A DNA stretch of 64,000 nt from positions 62,001-126,000 of the forward strand of contig NZ_VMSO01000004.1 in NCBI RefSeq assembly GCF_008691045.1, given 5' to 3'. Below are positions 7,774 to 16,087 of this stretch, piece after piece. The first letter of the stretch is position 1. The number at the start of each line of letters is the position of its first letter. The notes beneath the pieces are model-generated. The model worked only from the letters and a program-made list of their open reading frames with translations. It was not told where the DNA came from and made no database searches. The position numbers and the translations under genes are program-made. This DNA is from Mediterraneibacter catenae (GTDB lineage Bacteria; Bacillota; Clostridia; Lachnospirales; Lachnospiraceae).

Positions 7774-9144
7774 ATGAAAAGAGAAAAATTCGGTTCCCGT
7801 ATCGGGTTTATCCTGATATCAGCAGGATGCGCGATCGGGCTGGGAAATGTATGGCGTTTCCCTTATATTACAGGTCAGTATGGCGGAGCTGCGTTCGTGC
7901 TTATCTACCTTTTATGCCTTGTCCTGTTAGGACTGCCGATCATGATCATGGAGTTCTCGATCGGACGAGGGGCAGGCTGCAGTATTGCAAAGGCGCTTGA
8001 CAGACTGGAGCCTCTTGGAACAAAGTGGCACTGGTACAAGTGGTTCGGTATGGCAGGAAACTATCTCCTGATGATGTTCTATACAACGATCGGAGGCTGG
8101 CTCCTGATCTACCTGTTCAAGATGGGTGCAGGCAGTTTTGAGGGGATGGATGCGGCACAGATCGAAGGTGAATTCGGCGAGCTGATGGGTCAGCCGGTCC
8201 TTATGACTGTATGTATGGCAATCGTTGTTGTTATGTGTTTCGGTATTGTGAGTCTCGGACTTCAGAAAGGCGTTGAGGGGATTACCAAGATCATGATGGT
8301 GATGTTGCTTGTTCTTCTGATCGTCCTTGCGGTCCGTTCTATTATGCTGCCCGGCGCAACTGCAGGTCTTAAGTTCTATCTCCTGCCTGATTTTAACAAA
8401 ATGAAAGAGGCGGGAATAATGGAAGTCGTTTCTGCGGCCATGAACCAGTCCTTCTTTACTTTGAGTCTCGGTATCGGCGCCATGGCCATTTTTGGAAGTT
8501 ATATCGATAAGAAGAGAAGACTAGCAGGCGAAGCGGTGGCGATCACAGTGCTCGATACGAGCGTTGCTCTGATATCTGGCCTGATCATCTTCCCGGCAAG
8601 CTTTGCATTCGGCGTAAATCCGGACAGCGGACCGAACCTGATCTTTATCACCCTGCCGAATATCTTTAATTCAATGGCAGGCGGAAGACTGTGGGGAGCA
8701 ATCTTTTTCCTCTGCATGTTCTTTGCATCAGCTTCAACGATCATCGCTGTGTTTGAGAACATCATTGCTTTTGCGATGGATCTGACCGGATGCTCCAGAG
8801 GAAAAGCAGTAGCAATTAACCTTGTTGCAATCCTGCTCCTTTCCATGCCGTGCGTGCTTGGTTACAATGTCCTGAGCGGATTCGCACCGTTCGGAGAAGG
8901 AACAGCGATTCTCGATCTCGAGGACTTCATTGTGAGCAATAACCTTCTCCCATTAGGAAGCCTCGTATACGTACTCTTCTGTACTACACGTTACGGCTGG
9001 GGATGGGACAACTTCCTGGCAGAGGCCAACAGCGGAGAAGGACCTAAATTCCCTAAGTGGGTAAGACCATACGTAACATACATCGTACCCCTGATCGTCA
9101 TCTTCCTGTTCGTACAGGGCTACTGGAGCAAATTTGCAGGCTAG
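7774..9144 (+). CDS. Sodium:neurotransmitter symporter family (NSS) amino-acid transporter
   Basis: A 456-residue polytopic membrane protein of the bacterial NSS type. The first helix carries ISAGCAIGLGNVWRFPYITG, the unwound sodium and substrate site characteristic of LeuT/MhsT-like proteins. About 11-12 hydrophobic segments follow. Bacterial members import amino acids such as Trp, Leu or Tyr with sodium; the exact substrate is not predictable. GAGAGGAAAG precedes the start. A strong hairpin terminator follows at 9162-9216. Confidence 0.93.
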   Translation: MKREKFGSRIGFILISAGCAIGLGNVWRFPYITGQYGGAAFVLIYLLCLVLLGLPIMIMEFSIGRGAGCSIAKALDRLEPLGTKWHWYKWFGMAGNYLLMMFYTTIGGWLLIYLFKMGAGSFEGMDAAQIEGEFGELMGQPVLMTVCMAIVVVMCFGIVSLGLQKGVEGITKIMMVMLLVLLIVLAVRSIMLPGATAGLKFYLLPDFNKMKEAGIMEVVSAAMNQSFFTLSLGIGAMAIFGSYIDKKRRLAGEAVAITVLDTSVALISGLIIFPASFAFGVNPDSGPNLIFITLPNIFNSMAGGRLWGAIFFLCMFFASASTIIAVFENIIAFAMDLTGCSRGKAVAINLVAILLLSMPCVLGYNVLSGFAPFGEGTAILDLEDFIVSNNLLPLGSLVYVLFCTTRYGWGWDNFLAEANSGEGPKFPKWVRPYVTYIVPLIVIFLFVQGYWSKFAG

Positions 9145-9161
9145 GCTCAAGCCTTGCGTCA

Positions 9162-9216
9162 TAAAAAAGAGTGTTCACATCATGCTTGCATGAATGTGGA
9201 TACTCTTTTTTTATGA
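9162..9216 (+). terminator. Intrinsic terminator after the NSS transporter
   Basis: AAAAAAGAGTGTTCACA pairs imperfectly with TGTGGATACTCTTTTTTT around a CATGCTTGCATG inner palindrome. T and A tracts flank it on both sides, so it may act in both directions. Confidence 0.8.
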
Positions 9217-9221
9217 CATAG

Positions 9222-9323
9222 GGCGCAGCCCGTGAGCGAGATGAAGCGCAAAGCGCGGAATCGAGCTGCAAGGCTAGAGCCGGACGGATAGAGGCGCAGC
9301 CCGGTTATTCCTGATGGCTGAAC
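9222..9323. repeat. GC-rich dispersed repeat fragments in the gap before the MerR gene
   Basis: Bases 9222-9275 contain GAGCGAGATGAAGCG...GGAATCGAG, which resembles 31948-31996 (CGAGATGAAACGGAGTGGAATCGAG). Bases 9297-9323 are the reverse complement of 19113-19139 with one mismatch. Neither lies in an ORF. They look like copies of short, hairpin-forming intergenic repeats. Confidence 0.5.
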
Positions 9324-9349
9324 TATTCCTCAAAATATTATGAAAATTC

Positions 9350-9433
9350 TTGACTGTATACCGGTTATATACTTTAACATGTGTGTATATCGTTAGTGTA
9401 CATTGACGATAGCGTTAGTGTACACTGACGCTA
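9350..9433 (+). promoter_or_regulatory. MerR-type promoter/operator region
   Basis: TTGACT at 9350-9355 and TAACAT at 9375-9380 are 19 bases apart, the elongated spacing typical of MerR-controlled promoters; the spacer holds the dyad GTATA...TATAC. Downstream, CGTTAGTGTACATTGACG (9391-9408) is nearly repeated inside a 24-base palindrome at 9410-9433 centred on AGTGTACACT. These are plausible operator sites for the MerR product that starts at 9488. Confidence 0.45.
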
Positions 9434-9487
9434 AACAGACCGGAGCAGCAGTTTCTCCGGAATAAAGATCAGACAGGAGGTGCGGGC

Positions 9488-10804
9488 TTGAATACGAAAC
9501 AGGTAGAGGAACTGACCGGGATGTCCCGGCAGAATATACGGTATTATGAGCGGATGGGGCTGCTGGAACCAGCCAGAGACGACAGCAACGCTTACCGGGA
9601 TTATTCAGAAGAGGATGTCCGGAGACTGAAACTGATCAGGATGCTTCGCATGCTCGATATGCCGCTGAAAGATATTCAGGACATTATAAACGAAAAAGTA
9701 TCTTTGAGAGAGGCGGTCAGGCATCAGAAAGAAATCCTGCAGACTCAGCAGAAGCAGTTGAATGCGGCGATTGAGGTTTGCACGAGCATAGGACGGGAGA
9801 AAGACGACCGGCCGGATGTGGACGGATATCTCAGCCGCATGGAGACGATGGAGAAAAACGGCGGGCTCTTCGCCCGGTTTGTGGACGATTATAAACAGGT
9901 GGTCCATGAGGAGCAGGAAAGGAAATTTTCCTTTTATACAGAGTCTCCGGTCAATACGGCGGCTGCATTTGAGAAAGTGCTGAGAAAATATGCGGCAGAT
10001 CACGGGCAGAAATTCCGTATGCTGAAAAAGGGAAAGTATCCTGAATTTGTAATGGGAACAGAGACTTACACTGCAGTCCAGATACTGGAGAAGAGAAAGG
10101 ATGACGAAAAACCGTCAGTGAAGATCGTGTGCGAGAAAAAGGAACCGGATCAGAGGAACGGACAGATGCCGGCAAAGCGCAGAAGAGCGCTCAGGGGCAT
10201 TCATATCGTTGCGACGAATATACGCAGATACGGGCGGAAGAGTATCCTGAATCTGCTACTTAGCATGCTGACCGTGATGATCCTGGCATTTTATCTCGGG
10301 AATATAGCGGGCACCCGTCGTCAGCTTGAGGAGATGCCGGAGAAGTTTACCATATCCGGAGAGATATGGAATGGATGCGGCGAGATGAACCACGGGCTGT
10401 TTATTTCCCATCGGGTGCTGGATGATCTGTATGAGTCTCCGCTGTTTGGCAGTATTGCCGAGAGTGCGGAACTTGTCGGGAATATCGCTATGGGTGATCC
10501 GGATAGTGGAGAGTTGGACAGTGAAGAAAAAAACGGGACAGATCCGGGAGAGAATGATATTTCCCTTACAGGAGTCAACCGGACAGAGTGTCTGGAGGGG
10601 ATGAAGGACGAAGATATCGTATGGGGAGATGGAGTGGACTGGGAGTCTTTTCAGAAAAGCAGCGATACCTGCCTGGTAAGCGAGATATTTGCCAAAGAAT
10701 CAGGGCTGGCGATCGGAGATACAGTCAGGTTTGATCTGGCGAGATATTCTCAGGGGCTTGCAGGCGTAACTCTGACAAGAGAAGAACTGTTCTGGTTACT
10801 CTGA
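9488..10804 (+). CDS. MerR-family HTH protein fused to a truncated ABC-permease-like membrane segment
   Basis: Residues 1-70 are a MerR winged helix (TGMSRQNIRYYERMGLLEPARD). A helical dimer region follows to about 110, then a stretch of unclear fold to about 225. From about residue 231 the protein changes to RRALRGIHIVATNIRRYGRKS and a membrane helix (251-271), resembling the start of MacB/FtsX-type permeases (cytoplasmic lead, TM1, extracytoplasmic domain). The protein stops after the first part of that domain, with no later helices. It uses a TTG start with AGGAGGTG upstream. The 3' end abuts nucleotidyltransferase remnants, suggesting a deletion joined unrelated sequence. It may act as a membrane-tethered regulator or be nonfunctional. 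Confidence 0.6.
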   Translation: MNTKQVEELTGMSRQNIRYYERMGLLEPARDDSNAYRDYSEEDVRRLKLIRMLRMLDMPLKDIQDIINEKVSLREAVRHQKEILQTQQKQLNAAIEVCTSIGREKDDRPDVDGYLSRMETMEKNGGLFARFVDDYKQVVHEEQERKFSFYTESPVNTAAAFEKVLRKYAADHGQKFRMLKKGKYPEFVMGTETYTAVQILEKRKDDEKPSVKIVCEKKEPDQRNGQMPAKRRRALRGIHIVATNIRRYGRKSILNLLLSMLTVMILAFYLGNIAGTRRQLEEMPEKFTISGEIWNGCGEMNHGLFISHRVLDDLYESPLFGSIAESAELVGNIAMGDPDSGELDSEEKNGTDPGENDISLTGVNRTECLEGMKDEDIVWGDGVDWESFQKSSDTCLVSEIFAKESGLAIGDTVRFDLARYSQGLAGVTLTREELFWLL

Positions 10805-10983
10805 CAGAGGAAAAGATAAAGAAAATATCTGATGAGATTAGTGATATGGCTTTTGAATATTTGATGAGATTCGGAGCAGATATTTCGCCGGTGATAATCA
10901 ATGTAGATCATTTTAACTACTGGGTAGATAATCTGCCATACTATCGCAGTGTAAGAGATGAGGGGGTAAAGCTCAGTGCATGA
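10795..10983 (+). pseudogene. Remnant of an MNT-type nucleotidyltransferase (C-terminal part)
   Basis: Read from 10795 to the TGA at 10981-10983, this frame gives VTLTEEKIKKISDEISDM and, further on, RFGADISPVIINVDHF and YYRSVRDEGVKLSA. This resembles the C-terminal half of small nucleotidyltransferases of MNT/HEPN toxin-antitoxin modules (LEYGVDISPIIxS, FYRNVxxEGVxL). The N-terminal GSxxxG and DxD catalytic motifs are missing, and no start codon serves this frame. It overlaps the following HEPN remnant by 8 bases, as expected of such operons. Confidence 0.6.
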
Positions 10984-11130
10984 TATCGATAAAGATATAG
11001 AATTATCAAAGTACAGGTACTCTTTTTTATTGCTTCTGCAGATGAAGCGCAAACACAGATTCAGTCGGTTGAATATATGCTTCCACTGATAAAAGAATAT
11101 TTAAAAGGACATGGTGTAGAAATAATGTAA
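10976..11130 (+). pseudogene. Internally deleted HEPN-domain remnant
   Basis: A GTG at 10976 starts HDIDKDIELSKYRY, like the N-terminus of HEPN proteins. The frame then breaks, and a different frame gives FFIASADEAQTQIQSVEYML and a C-terminal KEYLKGHGVEIM ending at 11130, like a HEPN C-terminal helix. The middle, including the RxxxxH motif, is absent. Together with the preceding remnant it marks a decayed MNT/HEPN pair. The assignment is by pattern only. Confidence 0.5.
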
Positions 11131-11248
11131 ATTGCGGAATGCAGTGGAACTGGAATTTCAGTAGACGAAACGAAGCAGAGAAGTCTGGAAATTGTGAGAT
11201 CAAAATTGGAAATATAAAATTCATAGGATACAGAAAAAGAAATTTTAA
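11131..11248. other. Non-coding gap with a possible further gene remnant
   Basis: No intact gene. One open frame ends with GTGISVDETKQRSLEIVRSK and a stop near 11218. It looks like the tail of some lost protein but cannot be assigned. Confidence 0.3.
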
Positions 11249-11291
11249 ATACCCTCAGACAAATTTATCTTTAGAACTGTCTGAGGGTATG
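11249..11291. terminator. Bidirectional terminator between the remnant locus and the ABC operon
   Basis: A perfect 13-bp stem ATACCCTCAGACA / TGTCTGAGGGTAT, followed on the plus strand by GTTTTATTTT. It lies 15 bases beyond the stop of the minus-strand permease gene. Confidence 0.8.
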
Positions 11292-11305
11292 TTTTATTTT
11301 AGATT

Positions 11306-12118
11306 TCAAAATCGTTTCTGATACAATTTCTCCACCACCCCGATCACCGCATACAGCACCATCGCCATGATGCACAGCAGCACGATCGACATGAGCAGCC
11401 AGTTCATCTTGAACACCTGGCTGGAATAGATGATGAGATACCCCAGTCCGTTCCTTGCAGCCAGGAATTCCCCGATCACTACGCCCACAAGACACAGCCC
11501 GATATTGACTTTCATATTGCTGATGATGGCCGGCACGGAGCTTGGCAGTACGACTTTGAACAGTGCGTGCCTGCGGTTTCCGTGGAGCGTATATATGAGT
11601 TTGATCTTTTCCTTATCAACCGTTGTGAAGCTTGTGTACAGGTTCATGATGCTCCCGAACACGGCGACGGACATGCCGGCTACGATAATCGTTGTCGGGG
11701 TAGCGCCAAGCCATACGATAAGAAGCGGCGCCAGTGCGGATTTGGGAAGGCTGTTCAGCACGACCAGATAGGGCTCGAGTATCTCGGAGAGTCCCCGGCT
11801 GCACCAGAGCAGGACGGCGATCAGGATACCGGAAAAGGTTACGAGCAGGAAACTTACGATCGTCTCATACAGTGTGATACCGATGTGCAGGAAGATCGAC
11901 CGGTCCAGCACCATCTCCCAGAAGCACAGCGCGATCCGTGCAGGACTGCTGAAGATAAACGAATCGATAATGCCCCGGTCAGCGCAGATCTCCCACAAAA
12001 ACAAAAACAGAATAAGAATCAGGATACGTGCTGTGCGCACGGTAAAACGGTGTCGGCGCAGCTTCTTTAAAAAGAGTTCCTGTCCGTCAGACAGCTTTTT
12101 TGGTGATTTGTCCATCAT
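11306..12118 (-). CDS. ABC transporter permease, SsuC/TauC/ThiX type
   Basis: A 270-residue inner-membrane permease with about six helices. It carries the BPD_transp_1 EAA-type motif region (NSLPKSALAPLLIVWLGATPTT), close to the SsuC/TauC/ThiX group that imports sulfonates, taurine, nitrate or thiamine precursors. The gene overlaps its ATPase partner by 32 bases. No substrate-binding protein gene is adjacent, so the substrate cannot be inferred. Confidence 0.85.
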   Translation of the reverse strand: MMDKSPKKLSDGQELFLKKLRRHRFTVRTARILILILFLFLWEICADRGIIDSFIFSSPARIALCFWEMVLDRSIFLHIGITLYETIVSFLLVTFSGILIAVLLWCSRGLSEILEPYLVVLNSLPKSALAPLLIVWLGATPTTIIVAGMSVAVFGSIMNLYTSFTTVDKEKIKLIYTLHGNRRHALFKVVLPSSVPAIISNMKVNIGLCLVGVVIGEFLAARNGLGYLIIYSSQVFKMNWLLMSIVLLCIMAMVLYAVIGVVEKLYQKRF

Positions 12119-12875
12119 GGTTCAGCTCCTTCCATATTTCATTAAAATACGTTTTGAATTCAGGCGCATTCCTGCGGATCAGTGGTGTATCCTGTTCCAG
12201 GGCAAATGATATCGGTACGATACGCGCCACAGTCGCCGGACGTTTTGTGAGGATGATCACCCGGTCGGAGAGGCTGACCGCCTCCGAGAGATCGTGGGTG
12301 ACGAGCAGTGCGGTCTTTCCGGATCGACGGATGATCTGGCCGATGTCATCGCTGACGGTCAGGCGTGTCTGGTAATCGAGGGCGGAGAAGGGCTCGTCGA
12401 GAAGCAGAAGCTCCGGCTCCAGAAGCAGCGTGCGGATCAGCGCTGCTCTCTGCCGCATACCGCCGGACAATTCGGAGGGCTTTGACCGGGCGAACTGCTT
12501 TAAACCATACTGCTCAAGCATTTCTTCGGCACGCTTTTTTATCTCAGGGGTGAGTGTTCCTCTGATTTCTGCGCCGAGCAGGATATTGCGGTACACGCTG
12601 CGCCACTCAAAGAGGTGGTCATGCTGCAGCATATACCCGATCTTTGAGGAGTTCTCTGTAAGCGGTTCGCCGTTCATCAGCAGTTCACCGCTCTCTGCCT
12701 TCATCAGACCGTCGATCAGGGAGAGCAGAGTGGATTTGCCGCAGCCCGACGGACCTACGACAGCAGTGAACTCCCCCTTTGTAAGAGAAAATGAAATATT
12801 GGACAGGGCCTTTGTCTCCCCGTCCAATGTATGATAGGAATAATCGATATTTTTTAATTCCAGTATTGGAGTCAT
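12087..12875 (-). CDS. ABC transporter ATP-binding protein, SsuB/TauB/ThiZ type
   Basis: A 262-residue ATPase. Walker A is GPSGCGKST, followed by a Q-loop at YMLQHDHL, the signature LSGGMRQR, Walker B LLLLDEPFSAL and the switch His in LVTHDL. I chose the inner ATG at 12875 (MTPILELKNIDYSY), preceded by GGAAGTGA; an ATG at 12893 would add six residues without a ribosome binding site. It is the first gene of the two-gene unit and overlaps the permease. Confidence 0.88.
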   Translation of the reverse strand: MTPILELKNIDYSYHTLDGETKALSNISFSLTKGEFTAVVGPSGCGKSTLLSLIDGLMKAESGELLMNGEPLTENSSKIGYMLQHDHLFEWRSVYRNILLGAEIRGTLTPEIKKRAEEMLEQYGLKQFARSKPSELSGGMRQRAALIRTLLLEPELLLLDEPFSALDYQTRLTVSDDIGQIIRRSGKTALLVTHDLSEAVSLSDRVIILTKRPATVARIVPISFALEQDTPLIRRNAPEFKTYFNEIWKELNHDGQITKKAV

Positions 12876-13031
12876 AAGGTCACTTCCATCCATATTGTAT
12901 ATCTATAATTAGTGTATGAAAAAAGAGATCCTGTGTGAGGGGAAAAGTGTGAAATCCCATTGTCTGTCTGCCTGAAGAGGGGTATAATATGAGTATCAGA
13001 TGACGTGAAAAACCGGAAAGGAGGAATCTAT

Positions 13032-13649
13032 ATGACCGGACATAAGATTATTACGATCGGACGCGAATTCGGAAGCGGCGGGCATGAGATCGGACAGAAA
13101 CTCGCAGACAGACTGGGGATCCCGCTCTATGACAACAGACTTGTGAGCATGGCGGCGGAAGAACTGGGCGTGAAAACAGAGGACGCCGAGCGCGTAGATG
13201 AATCGAGCCTGAATACATTTGTAACCGGATACACTGTGACGCCCGGTATGTATACGGAGTTTATCAATGCGGCTTCATACATTCCGTCTTTTGATACGGA
13301 GGTCTACCGAAAACAGGCAGAGATCATCAAGAGCCTTGCGGAAAAAGGTCCGTGTGTGATCGTGGGACGGTGCGCGGACTATGTTCTGAAAGACCGTGAC
13401 GACTGCATCAATGTGTTTATCTGTGCGGACAAGGCGGATCGGAAGAAACGGATCATGGAACTGTATGGACTGAATGAGAGAAAGGCGGCTGACCGCATCC
13501 GCAAGACCGACAAAGAACGCAGATACTATTATGAAGTACACACCGGACAGGATTGGGGCAGTATCCGTTCCCATCAGATGCTCTTTAATGTGAGCATGCT
13601 TGGGATTGATCGTATTGTCGAAATCCTGGCGATGATGTATAATGCATAA
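13032..13649 (+). CDS. Cytidylate-kinase-like family protein (copy 1)
   Basis: A 205-residue P-loop protein of the cytidylate-kinase-like family. The N-terminal motif IGREFGSGGHEIGQKLA replaces the usual GxxGxGKS loop. Other conserved blocks are YDNRLV, EKGPCVIVGRCADYVLKD (Arg-rich lid side) and RIRKTDKERRYYYE. ATG 13032 has AAAGGAGGA upstream; a GTG at 13005 is in frame but unsupported. A close paralogue of equal length lies at 57614-58231, and a third is fused to a membrane domain at 38287-39639. The physiological substrate is unknown; it is not the housekeeping Cmk by length or motif. Confidence 0.85.
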   Translation: MTGHKIITIGREFGSGGHEIGQKLADRLGIPLYDNRLVSMAAEELGVKTEDAERVDESSLNTFVTGYTVTPGMYTEFINAASYIPSFDTEVYRKQAEIIKSLAEKGPCVIVGRCADYVLKDRDDCINVFICADKADRKKRIMELYGLNERKAADRIRKTDKERRYYYEVHTGQDWGSIRSHQMLFNVSMLGIDRIVEILAMMYNA

Positions 13650-13693
13650 GCATTCAGCATCTGAATACATTTCATGCCTTATGTAGTGTGATC

Positions 13694-13764
13694 ATACCGG
13701 AACTGCATCGGGAAAAGAATTCTGGGATCAGATATCAGAGATTTTTCCGTCACAGTTCCGGTAT
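13694..13764. repeat. 71-nt hairpin upstream of queH
   Basis: A 12-bp perfect inverted repeat (ATACCGGAACTG / CAGTTCCGGTAT), with inner GGGAAAA / TTTTTCC pairing. There is no T-run after it, so a simple terminator is unlikely. It lies between the kinase-like gene and queH. Confidence 0.6.
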
Positions 13765-13834
13765 ATTATGCGGGTGAAATGCGGAACGCTGCCTGCCCGG
13801 CTATATTAAAGTAAATTTTACAGGAGATTCGCAG

Positions 13835-14464
13835 ATGAACGTACAGAAAATAAATTACCAGAAAGAACTTGAAAAGCTGCTCAAACAGCTCGGGGAGGAA
13901 CAGCGGGTCCCATCTCTTCTGATCCACAGCTGCTGTGCACCATGCAGCAGCTATGTGCTAGAGTATCTGTCGGAGTACTTTAAGATAACGATATTTTACT
14001 ACAATCCGAATATCTATCCTGAGAGTGAGTACACGAAGCGCATCCTGGAGCAGCAGAAACTGATCCGGGATATGAAATTCCGGTATCCTGTTTCATTTCT
14101 CGCAGGGAAATATGATAAAGAAAAGTTCTACGAGATGGCGGCGGGCATGGAAGACTTAAAAGAAGGGGGCGCCCGCTGTATGAAATGTTACGAACTGCGG
14201 CTTACTGAGACAGCGAGGCAGGCTGTGGCAGGAGAATTCGATTATTTCACGACTACGCTCAGTATCAGTCCCATGAAAAACGCGCAGAAGCTTAATGAGA
14301 TCGGCGTTCGGGTTGGTGAGGAGTACGGCGTGAAATATCTTGTGTCGGATTTTAAAAAGAAAAACGGATACAAGCGTTCCATTGAACTGTCAAAAGAATA
14401 CGGACTGTACAGGCAGGATTACTGCGGATGCGAATTTTCCATGAGGCAGGCGGGAACAGAATAA
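13835..14464 (+). CDS. queH: Epoxyqueuosine reductase QueH
   Basis: A 209-residue protein of the DUF208/QueH family, which performs the last step of queuosine synthesis as a non-orthologous replacement of QueG. Its metal-binding cysteines are visible: HSCCAPCSSYV near residue 30, CMKCYELR near 110-116, and QDYCGCEFS at the C-terminus. ACAGGAG precedes the start. No other queuosine genes lie nearby, so it may salvage precursors or be encoded apart from the pathway. Confidence 0.92.
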   Translation: MNVQKINYQKELEKLLKQLGEEQRVPSLLIHSCCAPCSSYVLEYLSEYFKITIFYYNPNIYPESEYTKRILEQQKLIRDMKFRYPVSFLAGKYDKEKFYEMAAGMEDLKEGGARCMKCYELRLTETARQAVAGEFDYFTTTLSISPMKNAQKLNEIGVRVGEEYGVKYLVSDFKKKNGYKRSIELSKEYGLYRQDYCGCEFSMRQAGTE

Positions 14465-14485
14465 AGTAAAAAATGAACTTTTAAG

Positions 14486-14514
14486 TAGACATTCGCACTT
14501 TAGTGTGGTAAACT
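14486..14514 (+). promoter_or_regulatory. Promoter for argH
   Basis: TAGACA at 14486-14491 and TAAACT at 14509-14514 with a 17-base spacer. The leader to the argH start is about 120 nt. Confidence 0.5.
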
Positions 14515-14519
14515 AAGTC

Positions 14520-14641
14520 GAAAATGCAGGACAGACAAAAATGCGCTGGACTGTATTTTATTTGCAAAGGCGACGAGCCAAAGCCCGGACGGCAGCAGTA
14601 CTGCGGCCATACGGCGAAAAGAGAGAAAAGAGGAAAGAGAA
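14520..14641 (+). other. GC-rich argH leader with hairpin potential, class unknown
   Basis: The leader holds GGCGACGAGCC, GCCCGGACGGC and GCAGCAGTACTGCGGC, several short dyads in a row. It does not match a riboswitch consensus I can recognise. Confidence 0.35.
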
Positions 14642-16021
14642 ATGGCACAGTTATGGGGCGGCCGTTTTACAAAGGAGACGGACAAACTGGTATATGATTT
14701 TAACGCATCGATCTCTTTCGACAAGAGATTTTACGAGCAGGATATCCGCGGCAGCATCGCTCATGTGACGATGCTCGCAAAGCAGGGAATTCTCACGGAG
14801 GAAGAGAAAGAGCAGATCATAAAAGGGCTTGAGAGTATCCGGACAGATGTGGAGAACGGCACTCTTAAGATCACAGAAGAATATGAGGACATTCACAGTT
14901 TTGTGGAGGCGAATCTGATCGACCGGATCGGCGACGCGGGAAAGAAACTTCACACCGGACGCAGCCGGAATGATCAGGTGGCGCTCGATATGAAGCTCTA
15001 CACGAGAGATGAGATCCTCGAGCTTGACAGCCTTTTAAAAGAGATGCTGGAAGTGCTCTTAAAGCTGATGAAAGAGAATCTCGAGACGTATATGCCGGGA
15101 TTTACACATCTGCAGAAAGCGCAGCCAATCACCCTGGCTCACCACATGGGAGCATATTTCGAGATGTTTAAGAGGGATCGTTCCCGCATGAAGGATATAT
15201 ATAAGAGAATGAATCTCTGCCCGCTCGGGTCCGGCGCCCTGGCAGGTACGACATATCCGCTGGACAGAGAATACACGGCAGAGCTTCTGGACTTTGACGG
15301 TCCTACGCTCAACAGCATGGATTCCGTATCGGATAGAGACTATCTGATCGAGCTCCTCTCGGCAATGTCCACGGTGATGATGCACCTGAGCAGATTTTCC
15401 GAGGAGGTCATCATCTGGAACTCCAACGAGTACAAGTTTGTGGAGATCGATGATGCCTACAGCACAGGCAGCAGTATCATGCCGCAGAAGAAGAACCCGG
15501 ATATCGCCGAACTGGTGCGGGGCAAGACCGGAAGAGTGTACGGGGCGCTCACCGCTCTGCTTACGACTATGAAAGGAATCCCGCTTGCATACAATAAGGA
15601 TATGCAGGAAGATAAGGAGTTTGTATTTGACGCCATCGATACGACGAAAGGGTGTCTCGCTCTGTTTACTGGTATGTTAAAGACGATGAAGTTCAATGCC
15701 GGAAGGATGGAAGAGAGTGCGAAACACGGCTTCACCAATGCCACGGATGCGGCGGATTATCTCGTGAACCACGGGGTACCGTTCCGTGATGCCCACGGGA
15801 TCGTAGGGCAGCTTGTCCTCTATTGTATAGATAAAGGGATCGCGCTGGACGATATGAGTCTGGAAGAGTTTAAAGCAATCTCCCCGGTATTTGAGGAAGA
15901 TATCTATGACGCCATCAGCATGAAGACATGCGTGGAGATGAGAAATACCATCGGCGCGCCGGGAAAAGCGGCGATGGAGAAAGTAATCCGGGCGGAAGAA
16001 GAATATCTTGCCGGCGAGTAG
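14642..16021 (+). CDS. argH: Argininosuccinate lyase
   Basis: A 459-residue enzyme cleaving argininosuccinate to arginine and fumarate. It opens with [24 protein letters not shown], typical of ArgH. It has [13 protein letters not shown] near residue 105, and the fumarase/lyase signature [12 protein letters not shown] at about 278-289, with the catalytic Ser in the mobile loop. Length is normal. No argG is adjacent. GAGGAAAGAGA precedes the start. Confidence 0.97.
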   Translation: MAQLWGGRFTKETDKLVYDFNASISFDKRFYEQDIRGSIAHVTMLAKQGILTEEEKEQIIKGLESIRTDVENGTLKITEEYEDIHSFVEANLIDRIGDAGKKLHTGRSRNDQVALDMKLYTRDEILELDSLLKEMLEVLLKLMKENLETYMPGFTHLQKAQPITLAHHMGAYFEMFKRDRSRMKDIYKRMNLCPLGSGALAGTTYPLDREYTAELLDFDGPTLNSMDSVSDRDYLIELLSAMSTVMMHLSRFSEEVIIWNSNEYKFVEIDDAYSTGSSIMPQKKNPDIAELVRGKTGRVYGALTALLTTMKGIPLAYNKDMQEDKEFVFDAIDTTKGCLALFTGMLKTMKFNAGRMEESAKHGFTNATDAADYLVNHGVPFRDAHGIVGQLVLYCIDKGIALDDMSLEEFKAISPVFEEDIYDAISMKTCVEMRNTIGAPGKAAMEKVIRAEEEYLAGE

Positions 16022-16087
16022 ATCAGGTATGATACAGGAATGACGCGTTAAGATAATACAGATCAAGAGAGAAAGGATGTAGAGAAA

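Noticed and set aside
14559-14610. A mini-ykkC (guanidine-II) riboswitch before argH, because of an ACGA within a small stem.
   Set aside because: Only one possible ACGR loop is present and the second stem does not place ACGR in its loop.
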